Assembly (NCBI GenBank): GCA_029884275.1
Contig: JAOUIC010000006.1
Location: 1 to 16,933 of the forward strand
Length of the DNA: 16,933 bases
DNA from: Gemmatimonadota bacterium
Lineage (GTDB): Bacteria; Gemmatimonadota; Gemmatimonadetes; Gemmatimonadales; GWC2-71-9
Direction: 5' to 3'
Shown: positions 7,406 to 15,243 of the stretch, piece by piece
How the letters are laid out: each line of letters opens with the position of its first letter
Position numbering within the stretch: position 1 is the stretch's first letter
The notes under the pieces: generated by a model
What the model was told of the DNA's origin: nothing
What the model saw: only the letters and a program-made list of their open reading frames with translations
Databases searched by the model: none
Made by a program: the position numbers and the translations under genes

Positions 7406-7960
7406 ATGCTGCGCGAGCCCGGTGCCCGGGAGCGGATCCTCAAGGCTGGCTTGCAGGAGATTGCGGCGCATGGCGCCGGCGGCGCCCGGACCGCCCGGAT
7501 CGCCGCGCGGGCCGGCGTCAACAAGCAGCTGATCCACTACTACTTCCAGACCAAGTCCGGCCTGTACCAGGCCGTCCTGGGAGAGGCCGCGACGTCGGTC
7601 GCGACTCAGCTCAACGCGCTGCCGCTGGTCGGTCTGACGGCGGTCGAGCGGCTCCGGCGCCTGGTGCGCGGCCAGTTCGACTTCTTCCTGGATCACCCTG
7701 AAGAGTGCGCGCTGCTGGCCGCGGCCAGGGGGGCTGGGAACTGGGCGGACCTCGCGGTCCAGCCGGTGGCGGCCCTTCTCAGCGCGGGGCAGGCGACGGG
7801 ATTCTTCCGGGATGAAATCGACCCCGAGGCCCACGCGAGGCTCGCCCTTCTGGTCACGCTCGGCTATTTCGCCCTGGACCCGGTCAGCCGCGGCTGGGGC
7901 CCTCCGAGCGAGTGGCGTGACCGGATCGCGGAGCTGATGGTGCGCGGATGCACCTGGTGA
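7406..7960 (+). CDS. TetR/AcrR-family transcriptional repressor
   Basis: The product has 184 residues. Residues 6-55 form the TetR DNA-binding domain: RERILKAGLQEIAAHG (8-23), the helix-turn-helix ARTARIAARAGVNKQLIHYYF (27-47), and KSGLYQAVL (50-58). The C-terminal half is helical and would bind an unknown ligand; it contains a short aromatic and hydrophobic helix around FDFFLDHPEECALLAAA (91-107). The ATG at 7406 was chosen over TTG 7388 because GGAG lies about 6 nt before it. The gene follows the GGDEF gene with a 97-nt gap that holds inverted repeats, and it converges on lon. It has no adjacent transporter or enzyme gene on its strand, so the regulated target is unclear; autoregulation is likely. 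Confidence 0.88.
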   Translation: MLREPGARERILKAGLQEIAAHGAGGARTARIAARAGVNKQLIHYYFQTKSGLYQAVLGEAATSVATQLNALPLVGLTAVERLRRLVRGQFDFFLDHPEECALLAAARGAGNWADLAVQPVAALLSAGQATGFFRDEIDPEAHARLALLVTLGYFALDPVSRGWGPPSEWRDRIAELMVRGCTW

Positions 7961-7982
7961 GGGCGGCGCCGAAGCACCGCCC
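7961..7982. terminator. Probable bidirectional terminator hairpin between convergent tetR and lon
   Basis: GGGCGG (7961-7966) pairs with CCGCCC (7977-7982), and an inner GC pair encloses a CGAA loop. The hairpin starts directly after the tetR stop and ends 8 nt before the lon stop. No T tract follows on either strand, so termination is inferred from position and stem strength. Confidence 0.45.
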
Positions 7983-7990
7983 CGACCGGT

Positions 7991-10600
7991 CTAGTGGTGG
8001 TAGGCCTGCAGCGGTGCGACATCCCCCGGCGACTGGTCGCCGGAGAGCAACCGGCCCTCGCGGAAGGTGGCCCCCCGGAGGGCAAGCGCCAGCACCTGGC
8101 CCAGGTTTTCGACCGGATACACCTCGATCGTCTCCCGGACCTCGGCCGGCAGATCTTCCAGGTCCGGCTCGTTCTTCAGGGGGAGGATGATCCGCGCGAT
8201 GCCGGCGCGGACCGCGCCGAGCACCTTTTCCTTCACACCGCCAATGGGGAGGACATCTCCGCGGAGCGTGATCTCCCCCGTCATCGCGATGTCATGGCGC
8301 ACCGGCCGCCCGGAGAGGACCGACACCAGCGCCGTCGCCATGGTGACGCCAGCCGACGGGCCGTCCTTGGGGATGGCGCCAGCCGGGACATGGATGTGCA
8401 CGTCGCGTTCGCCAATGGCATCCTCGCGGATGTGCAGGCCCGCCGCGTGGGATCGGGCGTAGGTGAGCGCCGCGCGCGCCGACTCCTTCATGACGTCGCC
8501 AAGCTGCCCGGTCAGCAGCAGCTCCCCTTTGCCCCGCATCACCGAAGCCTCCACAAACATGATGTCGCCGCCCACCGGGGTGTAGTACATGCCCGTGGCC
8601 ACGCCAACGCGGTCTTCCCTGGCGGCGTGCTCGGGGTGGACCTTTGGCCGACCGAGGAGCTCATCCACCAGTTCCCGCGTCACCTCGACCCGCTCCACGT
8701 CCCTGGCTGCGATCCGTCGGGCCACCTTGCGGCAGAGCTTCCCGATTTCCCGCTCCAGCTGGCGCACCCCCGCTTCGCGGGTGTAGCTGGCGATCACCTC
8801 GCTCACCGCCCCATCCGCGAGGACGATCTGGTCCTCCGTCATGCCGTGCTCCCGGCGCTGGCGGGGGATGAGGTAGTTCCGCGCGATCATGAGCTTCTCC
8901 CGCTCGGTGTAGCCGCTGAACTCGACGACTTCCATTCGGTCGAGCAGCGGCCCCGGGATGTTCTGCATGAAGTTCGCGGTACAGATGAACAGCACTTCGC
9001 TCAGGTCGAATGGCACGCCGAGATAGTGATCCACGAAACTGTCGTTCTGGGCCGGATCGAGCACTTCGAGCAGGGCGCTCGCGGGGTCGCCCTGGAAGGA
9101 GACGCCGAGCTTGTCCACCTCATCCAGCAGGAAGACCGGATTGCGGGTCCCCGCCTGCTTCATCCCCTGGAGAATCCGCCCCGGCATGGCGCCCACATAG
9201 GTCCGGCGGTGCCCCCGGATGTCCGCTTCGTCGCGCGCCCCGCCCAGCGAGATGCGGACGTACTCGCGTCCCATCGCCCGGGCGATGGACTTGGCAACCG
9301 AAGTCTTGCCGACGCCCGGCGGTCCCGCGAACAGCAGGATCGGCCCCTTGGCCGCCTTCTCGCGCCGCTCCACCTTCGGTGACGGCTGCGCGGCCGGCTC
9401 CTCCCCGCCGGCCGGCGGCGCCGCCTCGTCCGGTGGAGAGGCTGCGGCGGCCTGCGTTCCCTCACGCGCGGATCCGGCGGCGGAACCGTCGGGGGCTGGA
9501 GGGGCTTCCTCCAGTGCCGCGGCCGCCCGGCGAGCCGACTCGCGGCGTTCGCTCTCTTCCCGGAGTTGCCGCACGGCCAGGAACTCGAGCACCCGGTCCT
9601 TGACGTCGCCCAGCGCGTAGTGATCCTCGTCGAGGATGGTCTGGGCCCGGGACAGATCGAGTGACTCCTCGCTCCGCCTGTTCCACGGCAGCTCGGCCAC
9701 GTTGTCGAGGAAGGTGCGGATGACCTGCGCCTCCATCGACTCGCGTCCGATCCGTTCAAGGCGGGCGAGTTCGCGGTCCACTTCCTTCCGCGCCTCGGGG
9801 GGGAGCTCGAGCGCGGCGAGCTTCTCCTGGAGTTCCTGAAGATCCCCGCGCTCGTCATCCTCACCCAGCTCGCGCCGGATCTGCTTCAACTGCTCCCGAA
9901 GGAACAGTTCGCGCTGCCGTTCGCCCAGCTCCTCCTGGACCTGCGACTTGATGTCCTCCTGAGCGTCCAGCACGGCGATCTGCCGCTGGATGTGTACCAG
10001 CACCCGGCGGAGCCGCTCCTCCACCGACAGCGTCTCCAGCAGCGCCTGCCGCTCGAGCGGGGCGACGTCGAGGTAGCCCGCCACCAGATCGGCGAATCGC
10101 CCCGGGTCCGCCACGCCGGCGAGGACCTGCTGGACGACTTCCTCGGGGAGACCCGACTTCTGCCCCAGCTCGCCGGCGCGGGCCCTCGCCTCACGGTACA
10201 ACGCCACGAAGGCGGGGTCTTCGGGGCCCAGCGGCTGCATCTCTTCCGCTTCGCGTACGATGGCCTCGAGATAGCCGTTCTTGTCACCCATGTGCATGGC
10301 GATGCCGCGTGACTCGCCGTTGAGCAGCAGCTGCATGCCGGCCAGCCCGCGCTGCAGCTGCCCGATCCGCGCGATGGTCCCGATCGTGTAGAGACCCTCC
10401 GCCGAGACCTGCTCGACATTCTGGCGCTGGGAAACCGCGAAGATCCGGCGCTCCGGATCGGCGAGTGCCGCCTCGATGGCGCGGAGCGTCCCCGGGCGCC
10501 CGGCTCCGATGGGAACCGTGGTTCCGGGAAAGAGCACGACCTCCCGCAGGGGAAGAACCGGCAGCACCAGGCGCTCGCGGCGTTCGGCAGTTTCGGACAT
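7991..10600 (-). CDS. lon: ATP-dependent protease Lon with an extra linker insertion
   Basis: The product has 869 residues from the ATG at 10600, which is preceded by GAAGGGGG nine nt upstream on the minus strand; a TTG at 10609 touches that sequence and was rejected. The N-terminal substrate-binding domain is at 11-200, a helical/coiled-coil region at 205-345, and the AAA+ module has Walker A GPPGVGKTS (426-434), Walker B VFLLDEVDK (489-497) and a sensor region near 535-560. The C-terminal protease domain has the Ser-Lys dyad, Ser749 in PKDGPSAG and Lys792 in GGVKEK. Lon degrades misfolded and regulatory proteins in the cytoplasm. E. coli Lon has 784 residues; most of the excess is an Ala/Pro/Glu-rich insert at about 347-417. 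All catalytic residues are present, so the enzyme should be active. The gene is divergent from the kinase gene. Confidence 0.97.
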   Translation of the reverse strand: MSETAERRERLVLPVLPLREVVLFPGTTVPIGAGRPGTLRAIEAALADPERRIFAVSQRQNVEQVSAEGLYTIGTIARIGQLQRGLAGMQLLLNGESRGIAMHMGDKNGYLEAIVREAEEMQPLGPEDPAFVALYREARARAGELGQKSGLPEEVVQQVLAGVADPGRFADLVAGYLDVAPLERQALLETLSVEERLRRVLVHIQRQIAVLDAQEDIKSQVQEELGERQRELFLREQLKQIRRELGEDDERGDLQELQEKLAALELPPEARKEVDRELARLERIGRESMEAQVIRTFLDNVAELPWNRRSEESLDLSRAQTILDEDHYALGDVKDRVLEFLAVRQLREESERRESARRAAAALEEAPPAPDGSAAGSAREGTQAAAASPPDEAAPPAGGEEPAAQPSPKVERREKAAKGPILLFAGPPGVGKTSVAKSIARAMGREYVRISLGGARDEADIRGHRRTYVGAMPGRILQGMKQAGTRNPVFLLDEVDKLGVSFQGDPASALLEVLDPAQNDSFVDHYLGVPFDLSEVLFICTANFMQNIPGPLLDRMEVVEFSGYTEREKLMIARNYLIPRQRREHGMTEDQIVLADGAVSEVIASYTREAGVRQLEREIGKLCRKVARRIAARDVERVEVTRELVDELLGRPKVHPEHAAREDRVGVATGMYYTPVGGDIMFVEASVMRGKGELLLTGQLGDVMKESARAALTYARSHAAGLHIREDAIGERDVHIHVPAGAIPKDGPSAGVTMATALVSVLSGRPVRHDIAMTGEITLRGDVLPIGGVKEKVLGAVRAGIARIILPLKNEPDLEDLPAEVRETIEVYPVENLGQVLALALRGATFREGRLLSGDQSPGDVAPLQAYHH
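9350..9562 (-). other. Low-complexity insertion within Lon (residues ~347-417)
   Basis: Between EFLAVRQL (339-346) and KGPILLFAGPPG (418-429), the protein has about 71 residues rich in Ala, Pro, Glu and Gly, flanked by Arg/Glu-rich helical pieces. In E. coli Lon the same join is only about 6 residues. The segment is in frame and has normal GC-rich codon use, so it appears to be a disordered linker rather than an error. Confidence 0.8.
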
Positions 10601-10653
10601 CGGCGACAACCCCCTTCATCTGACGGAATGGCAGCCCGAGAGGCTGATCGCAC

Positions 10654-10659
10654 CCTATA
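10654..10659 (-). promoter_or_regulatory. Candidate -10 element of lon
   Basis: On the minus strand these bases read TATAGG, matching the -10 consensus at four of six positions. Transcription would begin about 47 nt before the lon ATG. It is centred in a short palindrome, GCAC-N6-GTGC (10650-10663). No -35 or heat-shock-type element is recognised, so support is weak. Confidence 0.3.
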
Positions 10660-10858
10660 GTGCAGCAGGCATGCCATTGAGGGAACTGGGATTCTGGGGC
10701 CGTGACCTCGGGCCGAGCCGTTCGGCTCAGACGGGGCCCTTCACCGCGGAGCGGTCGGAACCTCCCCCACCCTGCCGACGTAGCAGGGCGGAACGACCCT
10801 CCCTGCCATCCCGGCGCCTCTGCGGCCCCACCCGAGCCGGCCAGTTCCCGAGTTCGGC

Positions 10859-10887
10859 TTGTCCAGCACGCGGTTCACAAGTAAATC
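10859..10887 (+). promoter_or_regulatory. Candidate promoter of the kinase gene
   Basis: TTGTCC (10859-10864) and TAAATC (10882-10887) are separated by 17 nt, about 24 nt before the kinase ATG. The -35 matches the consensus at four of six positions and the -10 at three. This is the most AT-rich part of the gap. The call is tentative. Confidence 0.3.
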
Positions 10888-10910
10888 TATGGGGTTCCAG
10901 CGGATACCTG

Positions 10911-12827
10911 ATGAACGACCCGACGCCAAACCTCGCCACGCAGCTCACCAAGTCACTTGGTGCCGCCTTCACACTGGAGGGGGAGATCGGTCGCGGGGGG
11001 ATGGGAGTGGTGTACCGTGCCCGCGACGAACGGCTGAAGCGGCGCGTCGCCATCAAGGTTCTGCCCCCCGAACTCGCCTTTCAGAAGGACATCCGGGCGC
11101 GGTTCACGCGCGAAGCCGAAACTGCCGCGCGCCTCTCCCATCCCCACATCGTCCCGATCTACACCGTCGGCGAGGATAACAGCCTGGTGTATTTCGTGAT
11201 GGGTTATGTGGACGGGGAATCGCTCGGGGGACGGCTCAAGCGGCGCGGCACCCTGCCGGTCGAGGAAGTCCGGCGGATCATGAAGGAGGTCGCCGACGCG
11301 CTGAGCGCCGCCCACGCCCTGGGCGTCATCCATCGGGACATCAAGCCTGACAATATCCTCCTCGAGGGAACCCGGGGCCGGGTCATGGTCACCGATTTCG
11401 GGATCGCCAAGGCGATGTCCTCGAGTTCCGGGGGGACACTGACCAGCGCCGGCGTGGCCATTGGCACGCCGCAATACATGAGTCCGGAGCAGGCCGCCGG
11501 CGAGCGGGAGATCGACGGGCGCAGCGACCTCTACAGTCTCGGCATCGTCACCTACCAGATGCTCACCGGGAAGGTGCCGTTCAACGCCCCGACCGTGGCC
11601 GGGGTGCTGATGAAGCAGATCACGGAGATGGCCACTCCGGTTGGCGAAGCCCGTGTTGACTGTCCGGAGGATCTCGCGCTCACGGTGACGCGCTGCCTGG
11701 AGAAGGACCCCGAGAACCGGTGGCCGTCGGCTGACGCGCTCCGGCGCGCGCTCGAGTCGCGCACCGTGACGGGGTACCGTCCGACGGGCGCGACCAGGGG
11801 GGCAGCCCGCCCGGTACCACCGCCCCGCTCCCCCGGGACGCGGGGCAGTTCCGCCCAGCCGGGAGGGGCGCTTGCCCCGAGGCCCCCGGCACAGCCGCGG
11901 CGCGCCAGCGCCCCCGAGGACTGGCGGGGTCGGCTCGACCGGCACATGGACCGCGCCGGCCGGCGGATGGACCGCGTCAGCGAGCACACGCCGCTGCCGG
12001 TGCCCGATACCGGCGAACCGATGATCGTGCAGAAGGTCCGCGCGGAGTTCACCAGATGGGCGGCGGTGTGTGGCGGCCTGTTTCTGGTGGACGTGACGAC
12101 GGGGAATGGCCTCCCGAGCTGGTCGCTGGGTGTCGCCGGCGTATGGGCCGGATTCGGGCTGTTTCCCAAGTACATGAAGCTCTGGCAGGCCGGGTATACC
12201 TGGCGCGACGTCCTCAACCGCCCCCCGGCGCCCGATGCGGTGCTGGTTCCCGGCGGGAAGAACGCCCGGCCCAAGCTGATCGCCGCGCCGAAGGCGGACG
12301 AGTACGGACGGCACCTCGGGATCGTCATGCAGGCTCACACCGACCGGGGCGCCATCCTGAAGCTCCTCGACCGCATGACCCCGACCGAGCGCGCGATGCT
12401 GCCCGAAGAAGTCCCGGCTACGGTGGAGGCGCTCTACCAGCGCGCCACCGATCTGGCCCGGGCGCTCCACGCGATGGACACCTCGATGGACCTGCAGGCG
12501 GTGGACCGGATCGAGGATCGGATGCGGACGCTCGAGCGCGAACCGGAGGACGAGGAGCGCTCACGCCGGGTGAGCCTGTTGCAGCGCCAGCGCAAGACGA
12601 TCGAGGACCTCCGGGGGCGGCGCGACCAGCTGGCCAGCCAGTTGGAGAGCTGCAGCCTGGCGATGCAGAACGTCCGCTTCGACCTCTTGCGGCTCAGGTC
12701 CTCGGACGCGACGGCCGCGCTGGGCGATCTTTCGACCGCGACCCGTCAGGCAAGAGCCCTCTCGAGGGATGTCGACAATGCGATTGAGGCGGCAGGCGAG
12801 GTCCGCGACGCCTTGCGGGGAGAGTAG
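10911..12827 (+). CDS. PknB-type Ser/Thr protein kinase with two-helix membrane domain and C-terminal coiled coil
   Basis: The product has 638 residues from ATG 10911; the frame is open further upstream but runs through hairpins and into lon, so the longer start was rejected. The kinase domain (about 20-285) has a Gly-rich loop GRGGMGVVY (27-35), catalytic Lys49 in VAIKVLP, HRDIKPDN (141-148, Asp143), DFG (162-164) and SPE (191-193), so it should be active. A Pro/Ala/Arg-rich linker (287-340) follows. Residues about 374-440 hold two hydrophobic stretches (WAAVCGGLFLVDV and SLGVAGVWAGFGLF), resembling the 2TM domain common in such kinases, and 505-635 is a charged coiled coil. The protein is probably an inner-membrane kinase with cytoplasmic catalytic and coiled-coil parts. 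No sensory PASTA domain is present, and the targets are unknown. It is divergent from lon. Confidence 0.9.
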   Translation: MNDPTPNLATQLTKSLGAAFTLEGEIGRGGMGVVYRARDERLKRRVAIKVLPPELAFQKDIRARFTREAETAARLSHPHIVPIYTVGEDNSLVYFVMGYVDGESLGGRLKRRGTLPVEEVRRIMKEVADALSAAHALGVIHRDIKPDNILLEGTRGRVMVTDFGIAKAMSSSSGGTLTSAGVAIGTPQYMSPEQAAGEREIDGRSDLYSLGIVTYQMLTGKVPFNAPTVAGVLMKQITEMATPVGEARVDCPEDLALTVTRCLEKDPENRWPSADALRRALESRTVTGYRPTGATRGAARPVPPPRSPGTRGSSAQPGGALAPRPPAQPRRASAPEDWRGRLDRHMDRAGRRMDRVSEHTPLPVPDTGEPMIVQKVRAEFTRWAAVCGGLFLVDVTTGNGLPSWSLGVAGVWAGFGLFPKYMKLWQAGYTWRDVLNRPPAPDAVLVPGGKNARPKLIAAPKADEYGRHLGIVMQAHTDRGAILKLLDRMTPTERAMLPEEVPATVEALYQRATDLARALHAMDTSMDLQAVDRIEDRMRTLEREPEDEERSRRVSLLQRQRKTIEDLRGRRDQLASQLESCSLAMQNVRFDLLRLRSSDATAALGDLSTATRQARALSRDVDNAIEAAGEVRDALRGE

Positions 12828-12841
12828 CGCCACACGGCCCC

Positions 12842-12869
12842 TTGCCGCCCGCCGCTCCCCACATATCTT
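12842..12869 (+). promoter_or_regulatory. Candidate promoter of the ABC transporter operon
   Basis: TTGCCG (12842-12847) and TATCTT (12864-12869) are spaced by 16 nt and each matches the sigma-70 consensus at four of six positions. The start of transcription would be near 12876, leaving a leader of about 100 nt before the lipoprotein gene. Confidence 0.35.
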
Positions 12870-12945
12870 GGGCCCGCTTTCCCTGTCGGGCCCGTGCGTA
12901 GGTCCCAGAACTGTTTTTCTGACTGCGGGCGCTGCCGAAGCCCGC
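12870..12945 (+). promoter_or_regulatory. Structured leader with two GC-rich hairpins and T5 tract
   Basis: GGGCCCG (12870-12876) pairs perfectly with CGGGCCC (12887-12893), and GCGGGC (12925-12930) pairs with GCCCGC (12940-12945). TTTTT lies between them at 12914-12918. The core CGGGC/GCCCG units occur in both hairpins, so alternative pairings are possible, as in attenuators. No known riboswitch consensus is recognised. A Shine-Dalgarno GGAG at 12961-12964 precedes the ATG by 9 nt. Confidence 0.45.
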
Positions 12946-12973
12946 TATCCACTGTCCGCTGGAGACATCTGCC

Positions 12974-13984
12974 ATGACGAATCCGTTTCGCACCCCATGG
13001 ACCCTGCGCGCCGCCCTTCTCCTTGCCGTAACCGCCGTCACCGGCTGTGCCGAGAAGAAGCCGGCCGCACCCGCTGGTCCACCGGTTGTGGCACTGGTGC
13101 GAGCCGCCGACTGGATGGGCAGCGAGTGGAGTGAAGACGCCATCAAGTTCGGCCTGGAGGAGGCTGGCCTCGAGGAAGGACGTGATTTCACCCTCCAGCT
13201 GTCGAGCGCTCAGGGTGATATCGCCAGCCTGCCGACCCTGCTGCAGGCCGCGGTTGACGCCAAGGCCGCCGTGATCGTGGCGCTGCAGGACGCCACGCTC
13301 CAGGTCGCGGTGCAGCAGGTCAAGACCACCCCGGTCGTGTTCCACCTGCTGGCCGACCCCTTCGCCGCCGGCGCAGGAACCAGCGACTCGAGCCACCTGG
13401 CGAACTTCACCGGAGTCTACTCGCCGGGCTTCGGGGATCCGGAGCAGGATCGGCGTGTGGAACTCATCCGCCGGACCCTGCCGAAGGCGAAGAGTGTCGG
13501 CATTCTGTTCAGCTCGGACGAGCCGCTCGCGGCATCGCTCAAGGACAAGATGAAGGCGGCCGCCGAGCGCGCCGGGCTGCGCGTGGCGGAGGTGGGCGTG
13601 GCGTCGATCAACGATGCGTCGCAGGCCACCGCCTCGCTGATCGCCCTCAAGCCGGACGCCATCGAGATCTATGGCAACTCGGTGCACACCGCCTTCGAGG
13701 CGGTCATCGGCGCGGCGAAGGCGGCCAAGATTCCGGTGTTCTCCGCCTCACCCTTCGAAGTGATGAAGGGTGCGACGGCAGCGATCTATCCTGACTTCCA
13801 GGAGGGCGGGACGGTGGCCGGGGGAATGGTGGCCCGGATCCTCAAGGGGGAAAGCCCGGCGAACATTCCCTTCCATCGCGTCACGACCTCCAAGGTGGCC
13901 GTCAATACTGGCACGGGTACAACCGTACCTGCCGACATCAAGAACGAAGCCAGCAAGGTGGTCGGCGACAGCACCAACCCGTGA
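12974..13984 (+). CDS. ABC transporter substrate-binding lipoprotein (TrpX/ABC_sub_bind family)
   Basis: The product has 336 residues. Residues 1-25 form a lipoprotein signal ending in VTGC, with Cys25 as the lipidated residue, so it is membrane-tethered outside the cytoplasm. The mature protein has the two-lobed ABC_sub_bind pattern: PPVVALVRAADW (36-47), a repeated alpha/beta lobe through LLADPF (125-130), NFTGVYSP (144-151) where related proteins have TGVSDP, then ELIRRTLPKAKSVGILFSS (163-181) and a second lobe ending in NTGTGTTVPADI (311-322). The family includes tryptophan and tyrosine binders, but ligand-determining residues cannot be read here, so the substrate is unknown. GGAG lies 9 nt before the ATG. 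The stop overlaps the next gene's GTG by 4 nt, showing an operon with the STAS protein, permease and ATPase. Confidence 0.92.
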   Translation: MTNPFRTPWTLRAALLLAVTAVTGCAEKKPAAPAGPPVVALVRAADWMGSEWSEDAIKFGLEEAGLEEGRDFTLQLSSAQGDIASLPTLLQAAVDAKAAVIVALQDATLQVAVQQVKTTPVVFHLLADPFAAGAGTSDSSHLANFTGVYSPGFGDPEQDRRVELIRRTLPKAKSVGILFSSDEPLAASLKDKMKAAAERAGLRVAEVGVASINDASQATASLIALKPDAIEIYGNSVHTAFEAVIGAAKAAKIPVFSASPFEVMKGATAAIYPDFQEGGTVAGGMVARILKGESPANIPFHRVTTSKVAVNTGTGTTVPADIKNEASKVVGDSTNP

Positions 13985-15243
13985 AGCTGGTCACCGCCCA
14001 GGACGACCGGGGGACGGTAGTTCTCGCCTCCGGTCGCCTGGATGCGGCCGGTTCGGATCATTTCGCCAAGCTGATCGAGGACCTCCTGCGCGACGGGGAG
14101 CGCACGGTCCACGTTGATCTCTCCGGCGTCACCTACCTCAGCACCCCCGGGCTCCGCGCACTGGCGCAGGCCTACCAGAACTTCTCCGCCCTGCGGGGAG
14201 AATTCCGGGTGCTTCAGCCCCCGCCCCCGATCCGGGCCCAGCTGGACCTCGCCGGGCTGAGCGATCGCGTACTGGCGGAGAGCAGAACCACGAGCAGCGG
14301 GCGGCGGATGCGTCCCTCATCCGTGGGCTTCCGCCTGGGCGAGTTCACCTTCGACGCCTGGGAGGTTCCCGGGCTTCCCACCACGCAGGGCGATTACGCA
14401 GTCACCATCCGCCCCGGGGCGACCACATTCTCCTGGCGAGCCATCGGCCATCCGGCCGGCAGCGGCCCGGAGGCGATCCCCGAGCCGGTCGTGTGGACCC
14501 CGCAGACCAGCGGGTTCGGGCTGGGGGCCATCGGCACGACTGCGGATGACGCCACCGGCCGGGTGGGTGAACTGCTCGGCCTGGCGGGCGCCGTCGCCTA
14601 CCAGCCCACCGACAGCCACCGCGCAGACTGCCTCACCACCATCGGAGAGCGTCCGCCGACGGCCCTGGTCGCGTCGGGCCTCGTGGTTGAAGGGGAGTAT
14701 TCGCACCTGATCCGGTTCCGCACCCAGCCAGACGTGGAGGCCACGCCCCTGGCCGAGGTGGCGGAGACCGCGCTGGACACGACGGGGAAGAACGCCGCGG
14801 TCATCGCCATCGTGGCCGAGTCGGCGGGACTGGTGGGCTGCTGCCTCAGGCAGCCTCCGGAGCCGGGCGCGGTGGTCACTTTCGACCTCGCCGCCACGCG
14901 GGAGCGGTTCTTCTTCACCCCGCACCGCGCCTTCGCCGGCCTGACCGCGATCGTCCTCGGGATCGTGGCGCGGGATCCGCCCGACACCCTCAAGCCATGG
15001 CTCCGTCCCATGCCCGGCACCAGTCTCAGCGGACACTTTCACGCGGCCGTCTTCGGCTACCGCCCGGTGCCGCAGCGGAGCGTCGGACTGGCCCCGGTCG
15101 TGAACCGCTGGTTCCAGGACCTGGACCTGCGCATGGTGCTTCACCTGATCGAGGACGACCGCGGCGAGGCGGGCGCCGGGCGGAACGCCTTTCATCGCGG
15201 CCTCTGCTGGGTGGGCGGCCTGGGGCCGGGGCCCGCAGTATGA
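13981..15243 (+). CDS. STAS-domain protein fused to an unrecognised C-terminal domain, inside an ABC importer operon
   Basis: The product has 420 residues and a GTG start overlapping the lipoprotein stop (GTGA). Residues 1-105 are an anti-anti-sigma-type STAS domain: VVLASGRLDAAGSDHF (13-28), VHVDLSGVTYLSTPGLRALA (43-62), then LAGLSDRV (90-97). The usual DSSG phospho-site reads STPG (Ser54, Thr55, Pro56), so Thr55 is the only residue that could take the phosphate position. Residues about 115-395 form a soluble domain that I do not recognise. It has a Gly-rich stretch FGLGAIGTTADD (179-190), GELLGLAGAVAYQP (196-209) and ALVASGLVVEGEYS (228-241). There is no signal or membrane segment. The position between lipoprotein and permease genes, with overlaps at both ends, suggests a transporter-linked regulator. 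By analogy with MlaB it could bind the ATPase; this is inference. Confidence 0.8.
   Translation: MKLVTAQDDRGTVVLASGRLDAAGSDHFAKLIEDLLRDGERTVHVDLSGVTYLSTPGLRALAQAYQNFSALRGEFRVLQPPPPIRAQLDLAGLSDRVLAESRTTSSGRRMRPSSVGFRLGEFTFDAWEVPGLPTTQGDYAVTIRPGATTFSWRAIGHPAGSGPEAIPEPVVWTPQTSGFGLGAIGTTADDATGRVGELLGLAGAVAYQPTDSHRADCLTTIGERPPTALVASGLVVEGEYSHLIRFRTQPDVEATPLAEVAETALDTTGKNAAVIAIVAESAGLVGCCLRQPPEPGAVVTFDLAATRERFFFTPHRAFAGLTAIVLGIVARDPPDTLKPWLRPMPGTSLSGHFHAAVFGYRPVPQRSVGLAPVVNRWFQDLDLRMVLHLIEDDRGEAGAGRNAFHRGLCWVGGLGPGPAV

Larger units (their letters stand above)
10601..10910. other. Divergent intergenic region between lon and the kinase gene with three hairpins
   Basis: This 310-bp gap has no convincing gene. 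On the + strand it holds three short perfect inverted repeats: GAGCC-GTTC-GGCTC (10715-10728), ACCGC-GGA-GCGGT (10743-10755) and CCCTGC-N7-GCAGGG (10770-10788). It must also contain the lon promoter and the kinase promoter. The hairpins do not match a riboswitch or tRNA that I recognise. Confidence 0.5.

Noticed and set aside
7994..9382. Plus-strand open frame of 462 codons antisense to lon
   Set aside because: Lon is unmistakable on the other strand. The plus-strand translation is low in structure, His/Arg/Pro-rich and motif-free.
10601..10609. TTG start for lon at 10609, adding three residues
   Set aside because: It leaves no spacing from the GAAGGGGG ribosome-binding sequence; ATG 10600 has a 9-nt spacer.
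10870..10890. GGTTCAC sequence resembling a tRNA T-arm
   Set aside because: The flanks do not form a T stem, anticodon arm or acceptor stem.
10476..10910. Extended kinase N-terminus using an upstream start
   Set aside because: The extra ~145 residues overlap the lon 5' end and the hairpin region and read as non-coding sequence. ATG 10911 sits just before a normal kinase N-terminus.
10953..12470. Minus-strand open frame of about 500 codons opposite the kinase
   Set aside because: The kinase on the + strand has all catalytic motifs; the antisense frame is a composition shadow.
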